Below are positions 45,627-56,101 of a stretch of 64,000 bases of DNA, one piece after another. The stretch lies in the NCBI RefSeq assembly GCF_000814765.1, contig NZ_JWIC01000004.1, positions 62,001 to 126,000 of the forward strand, written 5' to 3'. Both the position numbers and the translations under genes were made by a program. The notes beneath the pieces are model-generated. The model saw only the letters and a list, made by a program, of their open reading frames with translations. It ran no database searches and was not told where the DNA came from. This DNA comes from Pseudoalteromonas luteoviolacea. GTDB taxonomy: Bacteria; Pseudomonadota; Gammaproteobacteria; Enterobacterales; Alteromonadaceae. Position 1 is the first letter of the stretch, and each line of letters opens with the position of its first letter.

Positions 45627-46420
45627 GTATCGTTTTTATCACTGGTAATCACCCAAGACATGCTTACATAGCCCGGTGTTTGGCAGCCACAGGCAAATTA
45701 AAAAAAGTGATTATTGAGCAACGAGAGGCGCATTTACCTGCGCCGCCTGCAGACATTGATGCTCAATTAAAGTCATTATTTCGCGCGCATTTTGCTAAGC
45801 GAGAAGAGGCTGAGTTTGAAATGTTTGGGGCGCCACGATGGCCAGATGTGGAAACGGTCAATATTGATGTGCAAGCGCTCAACACTGAGTATGTTAAACA
45901 GCATATAGCAGCCACTGATCCCGACTTGTTAATCACTTATGGCTGCCATATGTTGAGTGATGATACATTGGCGTGCGCCACTGGTGAAAAATGGAATATT
46001 CATGGTGGATTGTCCCCGTGGTACCGAGGAGCCATTACACATTTCTGGCCAAGTTACATGCTTGAGCCACACAAAACGGGTATGACAGTACATGAGTTAA
46101 CTCAAGACTTAGATGCTGGGGCCGTCGTTCATCAATGTGTCGCACCGTTGTACAGAGGAGATGGGCTTCATCAATTAGCGGCGAGAGCGGTGTTAAAAAT
46201 CGGTGATGAGCTACCTCAATTGGTGGGCATGTTATACGAACAGGGGGCAAACTCGATTACCAAGCTAGCGCATACTACGACAGGCAAACTATGGCTTGGC
46301 AGTCAGTGGCGCCCAGAGCATTTAAAGCTCATTTATCAGTTTTATAATGACGATATTGTTGATCATTACCTCGATGGCAAATTTGGTAAAAGTGAGTTAA
46401 AGCTACACCGACAGTTTTAA
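45623..46420 (+). CDS. formyltransferase-family enzyme
   Basis: A 265-aa protein of the methionyl-tRNA/GART formyltransferase fold. The catalytic triad is visible: N125 and H127 in WNIHGGLSPWYRG and D164 in TQDLDAGAVVHQ. It lacks a C-terminal tRNA-binding domain, so it is not Fmt. Enzymes of this size formylate amino sugars (from 10-formyl-tetrahydrofolate) or related amines. The ATGA overlap with the aminopeptidase-like gene shows they work together, but no glycosyltransferase or nucleotide-sugar gene is next to them. The acceptor is therefore unknown. Confidence 0.85.
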   Translation: MSIVFITGNHPRHAYIARCLAATGKLKKVIIEQREAHLPAPPADIDAQLKSLFRAHFAKREEAEFEMFGAPRWPDVETVNIDVQALNTEYVKQHIAATDPDLLITYGCHMLSDDTLACATGEKWNIHGGLSPWYRGAITHFWPSYMLEPHKTGMTVHELTQDLDAGAVVHQCVAPLYRGDGLHQLAARAVLKIGDELPQLVGMLYEQGANSITKLAHTTTGKLWLGSQWRPEHLKLIYQFYNDDIVDHYLDGKFGKSELKLHRQF

Positions 46421-46805
46421 AGTGTTTCGGTGAACATGACATGAGTATGACTTACGCATGTCATGTGAATCGTAAAATGAAGCGCTCTTTTTGGTTATTT
46501 ATAAATACTAGGTAATGAAACCGAGCGTTTTGCTCACCAATGCTGCGTTGGTGGCGTATTTATGTGCGCTGGGTAATGTGCGAACCGAGCACAGCCCACT
46601 ATTTAACTATGATAGAAAAGGCAGTTAGGTGAGTGGGTGCAAGGTGAGCTTACGCCTATTGTTTTCGGGAGAGATTTCACTCAGGCATTCGCGAAAAAAT
46701 AATATCCGCAAGATCAGCAGCTTTTAGGAATCTTAATCTGGTGTCCTTGAGTTTTGTATTAGATTGAACAAAACTTTAATCAGACTACTTAATGGCTGCC
46801 TTATT
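46421..46805. other. intergenic region with ACATGACATG hairpin
   Basis: About 385 nt. A perfect 10-bp inverted repeat, ACATGACATG (46434-46443) and CATGTCATGT (46457-46466) with a 13-nt loop, lies 14 nt after the formyltransferase stop codon; no T tract follows directly. The rest shows no gene. Confidence 0.5.
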
Positions 46806-48452
46806 ATGTTCCACTTCGCACTTGCAAAACACACAGTTAAACGTGAGTACGTGGTTGTAGGCGCGTGGTGTATTCTTTTGTTTATTTGTAATTTATCAAT
46901 AGTGCAATTAACGAGTGGGTGGATCGACGAGCAAGCCCAACGTTTAGATACGCAGCTGTCCTACTATATTGTTCCTATTTCTTCTCATGAACTTAATGCG
47001 TTAGTTAAGCAATTTGGATTTAGTGTTTTTCCCAGCAGTGATGCAGTAACGGCTTGGCTGTCATCACCCCAACAATTTAAAATGGGAGAAGATGCACTGA
47101 GCCTGCACCCGACAGACATTGTGAATAATGGGATTACATGGGCGTTGTGGCTTAATGCTATGTTAATGTGCCTTGCCGTGGGGGCTTGGGTGTTGTACGT
47201 AAAACGCGGGAATAGACGAGCAGATCGCCGGCGTGCTGCGCCATTCAGTGGAGGACAAAAACCGATAGACAAAGGGCGCTCAACTGGTGTCCAACATGTC
47301 ACGACAGATAAGCAAGTTACAGTGTTTGCTATGTTTAAATGGCGATGTGAGCTCCCCAAACATATTGAACCCCAAAGCCATTTTAGCGTTACATTAGCTA
47401 AATGTTTTAACAAATATAAATATTGTTCAGCAAAGTATTTATCTTCAGGCACTTTGACTGTCACACTCAGTGATGTAAGTAAAGATGAGGTCGAGCAGAC
47501 GATTAAGCGCTTACACGAAGTTGTCTACCAGGCGCTGTTGGCCTTTCGAGGAGACTTGTCTCGCAGTGCTGTGAAGTGCGGTGCATGTTTCTATGGCGAG
47601 GGCGCTGACCAAACGCAAGTTTATCAGATAGCTAGATCGTCTTTGAGTATCGCGCAAAACCATGTGTGGCAGCATATCCATATGTTGCCGCTTAACCATA
47701 CTCTTGCGGAAAGTCTACTGGATGCAGAAACCCATATTATGCAAGACATTAGAGCTGGTCGGTTTGTGTTATTTTGTCAGCCTTTATTTGATTTTAAGTC
47801 ACAAGACGTGATCCAAAGCGAAGCGTTATTGCGGGTACGTCATAAAACGCTGGGGCTGATCACTGCGGGACAATTTATTCATAAAATTCACCATAATCAA
47901 CACTTGGTGGAATTGGACAAGGCAATTGTGATGCAGGCCTTAAAAGTTTTGTCCAAGGAACCGAAGGGGTTTTCGGTCAGTGTTAATTTGCATGTTGTGA
48001 ACTGGTCAAATAGCGTTTTTCTCAACTGGCTGATAGGGGTATTAAGAGACTCTGGCCGTGCGAGTGATGTGACGTTAGAGCTGATGATCAGTGATTACTA
48101 TCAGCATAAAAGTTATTTTGAGCAATTCTTTTGCTCATTGGCACCACTTGGTACGAACGTTGTGCTTGATCATGTTAATAAGCCGCTAGATGTGATCCAA
48201 CTACAGCAACTACATAATGTCATAGGCATTAAGTTAGCATTTGAATTAATTCATGGCATCAATGGCTGTGCAAAACGCCGAGCAGTAGTTAAGCAAATTG
48301 TTGGGCAAGCCAAAAAGCTTCAAGTCCCAGTTTATGCGGTAGGTGTAGAAACCCAAGATGAATTTAACTGTATTCAACGCTTAGGAGTGGATGGCGCACA
48401 AGGCTACTTTTTCAGCGCCCCCTTACTTGAGCTTGAGAACAGTTTAAATTAA
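46806..48452 (+). CDS. CsrD-like membrane protein with degenerate GGDEF and EAL domains
   Basis: About 548 aa. Two N-terminal membrane segments flank a periplasmic loop of ~90 residues, then a diverged region where a GGDEF domain would be (no recognisable motif), then an EAL domain (about 315-545). The EAL domain keeps SEALLR and Asn (VNLHV) but has lost others: ELMISD for ExTE, LDHVN for DDFGTG, and AVGVE for AEGVE. It is thus probably not a phosphodiesterase. This fits CsrD/MshH, the RNase E-dependent decay factor of CsrB/C RNAs, whose gene in E. coli lies directly before mreB. I use the ATG at 46806; a TTG at 46764 is possible. It overlaps the convergent PLP gene by 9 nt. Confidence 0.75.
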   Translation: MFHFALAKHTVKREYVVVGAWCILLFICNLSIVQLTSGWIDEQAQRLDTQLSYYIVPISSHELNALVKQFGFSVFPSSDAVTAWLSSPQQFKMGEDALSLHPTDIVNNGITWALWLNAMLMCLAVGAWVLYVKRGNRRADRRRAAPFSGGQKPIDKGRSTGVQHVTTDKQVTVFAMFKWRCELPKHIEPQSHFSVTLAKCFNKYKYCSAKYLSSGTLTVTLSDVSKDEVEQTIKRLHEVVYQALLAFRGDLSRSAVKCGACFYGEGADQTQVYQIARSSLSIAQNHVWQHIHMLPLNHTLAESLLDAETHIMQDIRAGRFVLFCQPLFDFKSQDVIQSEALLRVRHKTLGLITAGQFIHKIHHNQHLVELDKAIVMQALKVLSKEPKGFSVSVNLHVVNWSNSVFLNWLIGVLRDSGRASDVTLELMISDYYQHKSYFEQFFCSLAPLGTNVVLDHVNKPLDVIQLQQLHNVIGIKLAFELIHGINGCAKRRAVVKQIVGQAKKLQVPVYAVGVETQDEFNCIQRLGVDGAQGYFFSAPLLELENSLN

Positions 48453-49346
48453 GCGTCGATAGCGAAGACCATCTAGACCCTGTAAGCCCCCTGTGTGGAT
48501 GGCAATAATGCGACTGTGTTGTGGGAATTGGTCCTGTTCAATCATTTGCCATAGACCATACATCATTTTACCCGTGTAGATGGGCTCTAGTGGCAAGTGG
48601 TGATCACGTTTCATGGTTTGACAAAAGTCCCAAAGTGATGTGGAAAACTTGCCGTATCCGCCGCCATGGAATTCAGTGAGGATTTGCCAATTGGTCAGCT
48701 CAAGGGCGCTTGGATTGAGTGTCGTAACCTCTCCATTTAAATATTCAGCATTTTTTAGTACCGCAAACCCCAGTACCTTCGTCGTCTTATGTACGCCTTG
48801 TAAAATGCCTGCGAGTGTGCCACCACTACCCACGGCACAACAGAGGTAATCACTCGGCGGAAGTGATTGCGCCAACTCTTTACAACCCTGCAATGCAAAC
48901 TGGTTACTCCCCCCTTCTGGGATAATGAAGGCAGAGGGGAATTGATGCTTTAGTTGTTCGAGATAATGTACATCATGGCGTTGTCTATACTCAATTCTAG
49001 TTACTGGGTGCAGATTAACCTTGCACGCTTTAGCAAAGCGTATTGTCGGGTTACTCAAGTCAAGATGTGGGCCTCGGACAATAAAGTGTGCTGGAATATG
49101 AAATAGTTTACTCGCCATGGCGGTGGCATAGAGGTGATTCGAAAATGCACCACCAAATGTGAGTAAACACTGAGACTGCTGGCGCTTTAGCGCTATGAGA
49201 TTGTATTTGAGCTTTCGCCATTTATTACCCTGCACGCTTGGGTGCAGTAAATCATCTCTCTTTACTTGCAGCTGGATTTTTTTGGCTGTTAGTAACGGGT
49301 GCTTAATGGTCTGAAGAGGTGATTCTAAGTGGCTTGAAGTCTTCAT
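48444..49346 (-). CDS. PLP-dependent ACC deaminase/D-cysteine desulfhydrase family enzyme
   Basis: A 300-aa PLP enzyme of the tryptophan synthase beta fold. The cofactor lysine is in VQGNKWRKLKYN (about K42), with FGGAFSNHLYA (phosphate/cofactor contact), EGGSNQ, VGSGGTLAGI and HTGGLQG. Relatives remove H2S from D-cysteine or act as ACC deaminases. The gene has no metabolic partner nearby and lies between the CsrD-like and PEGA-SUMF1 genes. It overlaps the CsrD-like gene tail to tail by 9 nt. Confidence 0.88.
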   Translation of the reverse strand: MKTSSHLESPLQTIKHPLLTAKKIQLQVKRDDLLHPSVQGNKWRKLKYNLIALKRQQSQCLLTFGGAFSNHLYATAMASKLFHIPAHFIVRGPHLDLSNPTIRFAKACKVNLHPVTRIEYRQRHDVHYLEQLKHQFPSAFIIPEGGSNQFALQGCKELAQSLPPSDYLCCAVGSGGTLAGILQGVHKTTKVLGFAVLKNAEYLNGEVTTLNPSALELTNWQILTEFHGGGYGKFSTSLWDFCQTMKRDHHLPLEPIYTGKMMYGLWQMIEQDQFPQHSRIIAIHTGGLQGLDGLRYRRLI

Positions 49347-49557
49347 TAGATTTTCGATTTATCTGTAAATACACGCTTTGAGGTTATTATTTCATGAAAA
49401 TGTGCTCAGAACACTGGTAAGTACGTGACTAATAGTTGTAAACTCAGATATTAATTGTGCAAGGCTTGTGTTTTACATCGTAACTACATAGCATTGAGCA
49501 TTAAAACATCAAAAATAACAAAGACCAAAACAACTGCCGCTGTTGGGAATGGAATAT

Positions 49558-51570
49558 ATGCGAATTGCTCCTTTATCTCTTTTTGTCTCTGCCGCCTTAT
49601 TGTCTGTAAGTGTTTGGGCACAAGATACTGCGACTGTGACAGCTATCGAGTCAGAGCGCTCCGAGAAACAAGCTGAGTTAGATAGATATACTCAGATATT
49701 AGACAAGCACGTGGCTGAAGAAGCCCGTTTACAATCGCAACTAGAACTGTTGAGGAGTAACTCGACGGAACTGGATAAAGAAAAAAATCAGGCACTCGAT
49801 GCCATGAATGATTTGTATCGTCGGCTTATCGATGATCCATCTATTGATATTTCATCGGCACAGATGCGATACCAGCAGTCTGTTGCTGATCATAAAGCGA
49901 ATAAAGAAGACATAGCGATGCAATTAGCGGCCATAGCATCGCACCGCAAGGATATTGAGCAGATCCGTGTTAGCAAGCACACACTCGTTAATACGCTCGC
50001 GAGTTTAAAAGACCAGCTTAGTACTGCGCGCGTTGAGCGACTTCGCAATGAATTTACCCGAGAGGGCACTCTTGAGGTTGAGCATACAATTAATTGTAAG
50101 CGGACTGAAACGTTAGCGGCTTGTGAGCAAAGAGGCCAGCAGCTGGGTTTGCAAAAAGCAACCAAACGCTTTATCGACCAAATATTTGCAAACTTAACAG
50201 AGCAACGGGCAGTTGAGCCAAAACGTCATTTGGCTGGGGCACAAGTGCAGGTCGTGAGTAGTCACGTGATTGGCAGTGCATTTAGTGGTCAAGGCAACTA
50301 CAGTGTTAACTTAAGTGTGACGATGCGAGGCGACGTCAATAATAGCCGTTTGTGTGGTCTACTTGCGTTGGATAACCGTTTTTGTAGTGAATATGGCACG
50401 CCATTATCGGTGGGCTATCAAGCAAGCTATCCAACAACATTCAGTGATAGTCAGCTGACGTTTAAAGATGAACTAGATAAACCGACGCCGAGCGTGCCTA
50501 GCGTGACGGCAATGCAGCCGAAAACGGAAATCAAATCTCAAATTATTCAGCAATCACCACAGGATAGACAAGTCGATCTAACTCTAAGGTCAAATGTGTA
50601 TGATGATGAAGTCTTTATCGATGGTGTGAGCTATGGTTCGACTAAGCTTGTGGTCAGTGTGCCTTTAGGATCTTACGATATTGAAATCCGAAAGCTTGGG
50701 TATGAGTCTTATAAGGCAAGAGTTGACGTGCGTCGCGCACGAACGATAAACGCTAAGCTGATAAAAAAGCCTGAGTCGATTGCTGCACCGACACCGAAAA
50801 GAGAGCAAGTTGAGCGACAAGTCGCTGTGCAAAAGTCAGTGACGCCCAACTTGGTTGAAAATAAAGTGGTGATTATCCCTGCAGGTTCATTCCAAATGGG
50901 AGATTTAACGGGGAATGGCCTTGCTAATGAGCGCCCGGTTGTCGAGAAAGTACTGAGTCATTCATATGCCATGCAAAGCAATGAAGTGACGGTTGCAGAA
51001 TTCAGGCAGTTCATTATAAGTACGGGTTATCAAACTGAAGCTGAGAAAGGGACGGGCTGTGCACACTATAAAAACGGTGAGCCGATTTGGGAAAGCGAAT
51101 ACAACTGGAGCAATCCAGGTTTTGAGCAAGCTGAAAACTTTCCAGTGGTGTGTGTGACTTATGAAGATGCTAAAGCATATGCAAATTGGTTGTCTGCAGA
51201 ACAAGGGATCCAATATCGTTTGCCTAATGAAGTTGAGTGGGAATATGCGGCTCGAGCGGGTACCAGTTCAGAATACCCTTGGGGCAATGAAATTGGTCGA
51301 GGGCTGGCAAACTGTGGATGGTGTGGCAGTGAGTGGTCAAATAAAAGCCCATCACCAGTAGGTGAATTTTCACCAAATAACTATGGTTTGTATGATACCG
51401 TTGGCAACGTATGGGAGTGGACGCAAAAGCGTGCTTCTCAAGATGATGTCACGGTGCGCGGAGGTGCATGGAACTTTGCGCCTAGCTTAGCTAGAGTGTC
51501 TACTCGCTTAGCGTTAGCGCCTGATTTTAGAGCTAATTATATTGGTTTTAGATTAGTTCGAGAAAGATAA
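49558..51570 (+). CDS. secreted coiled-coil/PEGA/SUMF1-domain protein
   Basis: About 670 aa. Signal peptide (MRIAPLSLFVSAALLSVSVWA), a coiled-coil of ~120 residues rich in Glu/Lys/Gln, a cysteine-bearing middle domain (about 160-290), a PEGA domain (DDEVFIDGVSYGSTKLVVSV, about 355-410), a linker, and a C-terminal SUMF1/formylglycine-generating-enzyme-like domain (about 430-670; PAGSFQMGD, RLPNEVEWEYAARAGT, YGLYDTVGNVWEWT, VRGGAWN, YIGFRLVRER). The domain lacks the paired cysteines of a true formylglycine-generating enzyme near the C terminus (IGFRL in place of IGFRC), so catalysis of that kind is unlikely. Start at 49558 or an ATG three codons upstream. Between the CsrD-like gene and mreB. 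Confidence 0.86.
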   Translation: MRIAPLSLFVSAALLSVSVWAQDTATVTAIESERSEKQAELDRYTQILDKHVAEEARLQSQLELLRSNSTELDKEKNQALDAMNDLYRRLIDDPSIDISSAQMRYQQSVADHKANKEDIAMQLAAIASHRKDIEQIRVSKHTLVNTLASLKDQLSTARVERLRNEFTREGTLEVEHTINCKRTETLAACEQRGQQLGLQKATKRFIDQIFANLTEQRAVEPKRHLAGAQVQVVSSHVIGSAFSGQGNYSVNLSVTMRGDVNNSRLCGLLALDNRFCSEYGTPLSVGYQASYPTTFSDSQLTFKDELDKPTPSVPSVTAMQPKTEIKSQIIQQSPQDRQVDLTLRSNVYDDEVFIDGVSYGSTKLVVSVPLGSYDIEIRKLGYESYKARVDVRRARTINAKLIKKPESIAAPTPKREQVERQVAVQKSVTPNLVENKVVIIPAGSFQMGDLTGNGLANERPVVEKVLSHSYAMQSNEVTVAEFRQFIISTGYQTEAEKGTGCAHYKNGEPIWESEYNWSNPGFEQAENFPVVCVTYEDAKAYANWLSAEQGIQYRLPNEVEWEYAARAGTSSEYPWGNEIGRGLANCGWCGSEWSNKSPSPVGEFSPNNYGLYDTVGNVWEWTQKRASQDDVTVRGGAWNFAPSLARVSTRLALAPDFRANYIGFRLVRER

Positions 51571-51575
51571 ATTAC

Positions 51576-51597
51576 AATGCGCCCTGTTGGGCGCATT
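51576..51597 (+). terminator. hairpin after the PEGA-SUMF1 gene
   Basis: AATGCGCCC (51576-51584) and GGGCGCATT (51589-51597), perfect 9-bp stem with TGTT loop, 5 nt after the stop codon. There is no clear T tract, so the strength is uncertain. Confidence 0.6.
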
Positions 51598-51673
51598 CAG
51601 TTAAAGTGCAGTTTGCACTTTGTATACTTAAATATTTCAGCCGCAGCGACAGTTACTGCGGTTTGGTGATTAA

Positions 51674-52743
<1,070 letters not shown>

Positions 52744-52744
<1 letters not shown>

Positions 52745-53586
52745 TGAATTTACTGTTTGTCCGAAGCATATCTTTACAACTGCGACTTACTGTCGCAGTT
52801 GTGCTTAGTATTGTCTTAATCATTGGTGATAGATATACCTCTGGTGGCACTTTTGTCAGAACGACCCTCAATACGCTCGTCAGTCCGGTATTATACGCTG
52901 CCAATGTTCCTTATGAACTGTTTAACGTTGGCGCACAGACTTTACATACACGTGATAGGCTGCTCAACGAGAATGAACTGCTTAGAGCCAAGCAATTGCT
53001 ACAAAGCGAACAACTTCAGCAATATCAATTCTTACTCAAAGAAAACAGTGAGCTACGAGCGCTATTAGGCGCATCTTCCCGTCAATCTCAAAGTCGCCAA
53101 ATAGCACAAGTGCTATCGGTGCGATCGAATCGTTATAACCATCAAATTGTCGTGAATAAAGGCACTATCGATGGTGTTTCCGAGGGGCAAGCGGTTATTG
53201 ACGAGTTGGGCTTGGTCGGCCAGCTCACACATGTTGGCACAACGACTTCTCGTGTCCTTCTGATGACTGACACCACCCATGCTACACCGGTTCGAATATT
53301 AAGAAATGATGTCAGTATGGTGGTCGAAGGGATTGGTAAAATTAACCTAGTTCAGCTTGCCCACGTATCGCACAGCTTAGATATTCGAATCGGAGATATT
53401 TTAGTTACGTCGGGGCTTGGGAGTCGTTTCCCTGAAGGCTACCCGGTGGCGGTGGTGACTGAAATTGATCGAGATGAAGGACTCCCTTTCGCCAAGGTAT
53501 ACGCTGAGCCAATCGCACAGCTTGATAGGATCCGGCTATTAGTTATTTTAGGAGAAAGCAACGCAGAGGTTAACAATGAGTCGTAG
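52744..53586 (+). CDS. mreC: rod shape-determining protein MreC
   Basis: A 280-aa single-pass inner membrane protein. A membrane segment (LTVAVVLSIVLIIGD) is followed by a periplasmic coiled-coil (about 75-115) and the beta-domain (ARSNRY-type start, VVNKGTIDGVSEGQAVID, LVTSGLGSRFPEGYPVA). It links MreB to PBP2 and RodA. It overlaps mreB by 1 nt and mreD by 11 nt, so translation of the three is coupled. Confidence 0.97.
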
Positions 53587-54052
53587 TTTTTCTTTTATCA
53601 CCTTCAGCGTATTTCTCGCCCTTATCATGGCGTTGATGCCATTACCTTTTTCTTTAGAACCTTTTAGGCCGGATTGGGTCCTATTGGTATTGATGTATTG
53701 GTCTATTGCATTACCCCATCGAGTTAATATTGGTTGGGCGTGGTGTACAGGCTTAATCATGGATTTGGCAGTGGGGTCGCCTCTGGGAATTAATTCGTTG
53801 ACTTATTCTGTATGTATTTACATTACGGTCAGTAATTTTCAGAAGTTAAGAAATTTTTCGTTGTGGCAGCAAGCGATGTTAATAGGCTTGTTTCTAGCGC
53901 TTTACCACTTATTGCAGTTTTGGTTAAACCACTTCTTGTTAGATATTTACTTTAACCCTGCATATTTATGGCCAGCACTGGTGGGCATGCTGTGTTGGCC
54001 TTGGATATTTCTCTTACTCAGAAAGTATCGTAGACACTTTAGGATCCGTTAA
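53576..54052 (+). CDS. mreD: rod shape-determining protein MreD
   Basis: A 158-aa inner membrane protein with about five membrane segments. PFSLEPFRPDWVLLVLMYW and GLIMDLAVGSPLGINSLTY are typical for MreD. It completes the MreBCD complex. It overlaps mreC by 11 nt upstream and maf by 1 nt downstream (TAATG). Confidence 0.95.
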   Translation: MSRSFSFITFSVFLALIMALMPLPFSLEPFRPDWVLLVLMYWSIALPHRVNIGWAWCTGLIMDLAVGSPLGINSLTYSVCIYITVSNFQKLRNFSLWQQAMLIGLFLALYHLLQFWLNHFLLDIYFNPAYLWPALVGMLCWPWIFLLLRKYRRHFRIR

Positions 54053-54621
54053 TGGCAGTAAAACTATATTTAGCATCGGCTTCACCACGCCGTAAAGCGC
54101 TACTGAGTCAACTTGGTTATGTCTTTGAGCAATTTTCTGTCGATGCGGATGAGCGCGCGCTGCCAAATGAACATCCAAAGGCATTGGTGGAACGACTTGC
54201 TCGTTTAAAAGCGCAAACTGGAGTAGGGATCGGACAAGAAGATCGTCCCGTGTTAGGCAGTGATACGATCGTTGTGGCAGAAGGTAAAGCACTCGGTAAA
54301 CCAGTCAATAAGGCCGACTTTTTATCGATGATGGCAAGGCTATCGGGCAAGACACATCAGGTGATGACGGCAATTGCATTAGCAAATAGTGAAAAGGTCA
54401 TAAGCCAGACGGTGGTGACCGATGTGACATTTAAAGTGCTGTCAGATGATGAAATTGAACAGTATTGGTTAAGTGGAGAGCCTCAAGATAAAGCGGGTGG
54501 TTATGGTATACAGGGCCTAGGTGGGCGATTTGTAACACAGCTCAAAGGTAGTTATTTTGCAGTAGTCGGACTACCTTTATATGAAACAGACGAATTAATT
54601 CAAGCATTTATGGCGGGCTGA
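54052..54621 (+). CDS. yhdE: Maf-like nucleotide pyrophosphatase (YhdE)
   Basis: A 189-aa Maf/ITPase-fold enzyme. SASPRRKALL at the N terminus, the metal/base-site LGSDTIVV (catalytic Asp) and GKPVN, and DKAGGYGIQG are all present. The E. coli homologue YhdE removes dTTP, UTP and modified pyrimidine nucleotides. It starts on the mreD stop codon, in the same order as E. coli (mreD-yhdE-rng). Confidence 0.95.
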   Translation: MAVKLYLASASPRRKALLSQLGYVFEQFSVDADERALPNEHPKALVERLARLKAQTGVGIGQEDRPVLGSDTIVVAEGKALGKPVNKADFLSMMARLSGKTHQVMTAIALANSEKVISQTVVTDVTFKVLSDDEIEQYWLSGEPQDKAGGYGIQGLGGRFVTQLKGSYFAVVGLPLYETDELIQAFMAG

Positions 54622-54622
54622 G

Positions 54623-56095
54623 ATGAGTAGCGAATTATTGATCAATGTGACACCCAGTGAAAGTCGCGTCGCACTAATTGAAAATGGTGTACTGCAAGAA
54701 GTTCAAGTCGAACGGGTAGGCAACCTGGGCATTGTCGGCAATATTTATTTAGGCAAAGTAAGTCGAGTATTGCCTGGCATGCAGGCTGCATTCGTTGATA
54801 TTGGGTTAGAGAAAGCGGCTTTCTTGCATGCCTCAGATATCGTAAGTAGTGCGTCTATTGAAGAGGCAGTCGACGATCAGCCAATTAAAAAAGTGCAGGA
54901 CATTAGAGAGTTGGTTAAACAGGGCCAATTCATCATGGTGCAAGTTGTAAAAGATCCTATCGGCACCAAAGGTGCACGTTTAACCACAGATATTACTATC
55001 CCGTCACGTTATTTGGTTTTTATGCCAGATGCGACACATGTGGGTGTGAGCCAACGAATAGAAACCGAGGAAGAACGCGATAGACTAAAGCATATTGTTG
55101 CTGAATATAATGATGAAAATGGTGGTTTTATCGTCCGCACTGCCGCGGAAGGCGCTGCGGAGGCTGAATTAAAACACGACGCTGAGTTTCTAAAAAAACT
55201 GTGGCAAAAAATTATCAGCAAACGTAGGAAAACCAGTAAGGCGAGCATCTTACATGAAGATTTAACGCTCGCTTTTCGTACCTTACGAGATTATGTCGGC
55301 GAGGATATGGAGCGCATCCGAGTTGACTCTAAGCTTACTTATCAACAATTAAAGACTTTTACAGAAGAATTTGTCCCTCAGCTTTCTGAAACGCTTGAAT
55401 ACTATCCTGGAGAGCGACCTATTTTCGATCTTTTTGATGTTGAAGCTGAAATTCAAAAAGCATTGCATCGTAAGGTTGAGCTTAAATCAGGTGGCTACTT
55501 AATCATTGATCAAACAGAAGCTATGACAACCGTAGATGTTAATACCGGGGCTTTTGTTGGCCATAGGAATTTAGAAGAAACCATCTTTAATACTAATGTG
55601 GAAGCAACGTCGGCCATTGCGCGTCAGCTCAGGTTAAGGAACCTTGGCGGTATTATCATAATTGACTTTATTGATATGGTTTCAGATGAACATAAGCGCC
55701 GCGTGCTGCACTCTTTGGAAGCTGCATTGGCAAAAGATCGTGCTAAAGCGAATATTAATGGTCTGTCAGCACTCGGTCTGGTCGAAATGACGCGAAAACG
55801 CACCAGAGAAAGTTTAGAGCACATCTTATGTGATGTCTGCCCTTCATGCTCTGGCAGAGGATCGTTGAAAACAGTTGAAACGGTCTGTTATGAGATATTG
55901 CGTGAAATTGTGCGAGTAAATCGTGCATATGAAGCAGATAAATTTATGGTATATGCGTCAGCGGCAGTAAGTGAAGCTTTGGTGAATGATGAATATCACA
56001 ATTTGGCTGAGCTTGAATTGTTTATCGGGAAACAAGTGAGTATCCAAACTGAAAACTTGTACAGCCAAGAGCAGTTTGATGTGGTAATGATGTAG
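54623..56095 (+). CDS. rng: ribonuclease G
   Basis: Endoribonuclease that matures the 5' end of 16S rRNA and degrades some mRNAs. 490 aa. The S1 domain is at about 35-125 (GNIYLGKVSRVLPGMQAAF), the RNase H-like and catalytic core has DVNTGAFVG and IDFIDM with the Mg-binding aspartates, and the Zn-link is in CDVCPSCSGRG. There is no long C-terminal scaffold as in RNase E. One nt after maf, so co-transcribed. Confidence 0.98.
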   Translation: MSSELLINVTPSESRVALIENGVLQEVQVERVGNLGIVGNIYLGKVSRVLPGMQAAFVDIGLEKAAFLHASDIVSSASIEEAVDDQPIKKVQDIRELVKQGQFIMVQVVKDPIGTKGARLTTDITIPSRYLVFMPDATHVGVSQRIETEEERDRLKHIVAEYNDENGGFIVRTAAEGAAEAELKHDAEFLKKLWQKIISKRRKTSKASILHEDLTLAFRTLRDYVGEDMERIRVDSKLTYQQLKTFTEEFVPQLSETLEYYPGERPIFDLFDVEAEIQKALHRKVELKSGGYLIIDQTEAMTTVDVNTGAFVGHRNLEETIFNTNVEATSAIARQLRLRNLGGIIIIDFIDMVSDEHKRRVLHSLEAALAKDRAKANINGLSALGLVEMTRKRTRESLEHILCDVCPSCSGRGSLKTVETVCYEILREIVRVNRAYEADKFMVYASAAVSEALVNDEYHNLAELELFIGKQVSIQTENLYSQEQFDVVMM

Positions 56096-56101
56096 GCCGA
56101 T

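Noticed and set aside
49558-51570. Active formylglycine-generating enzyme
   Set aside because: The C-terminal catalytic cysteine position is Leu and there is no sulfatase in the window.
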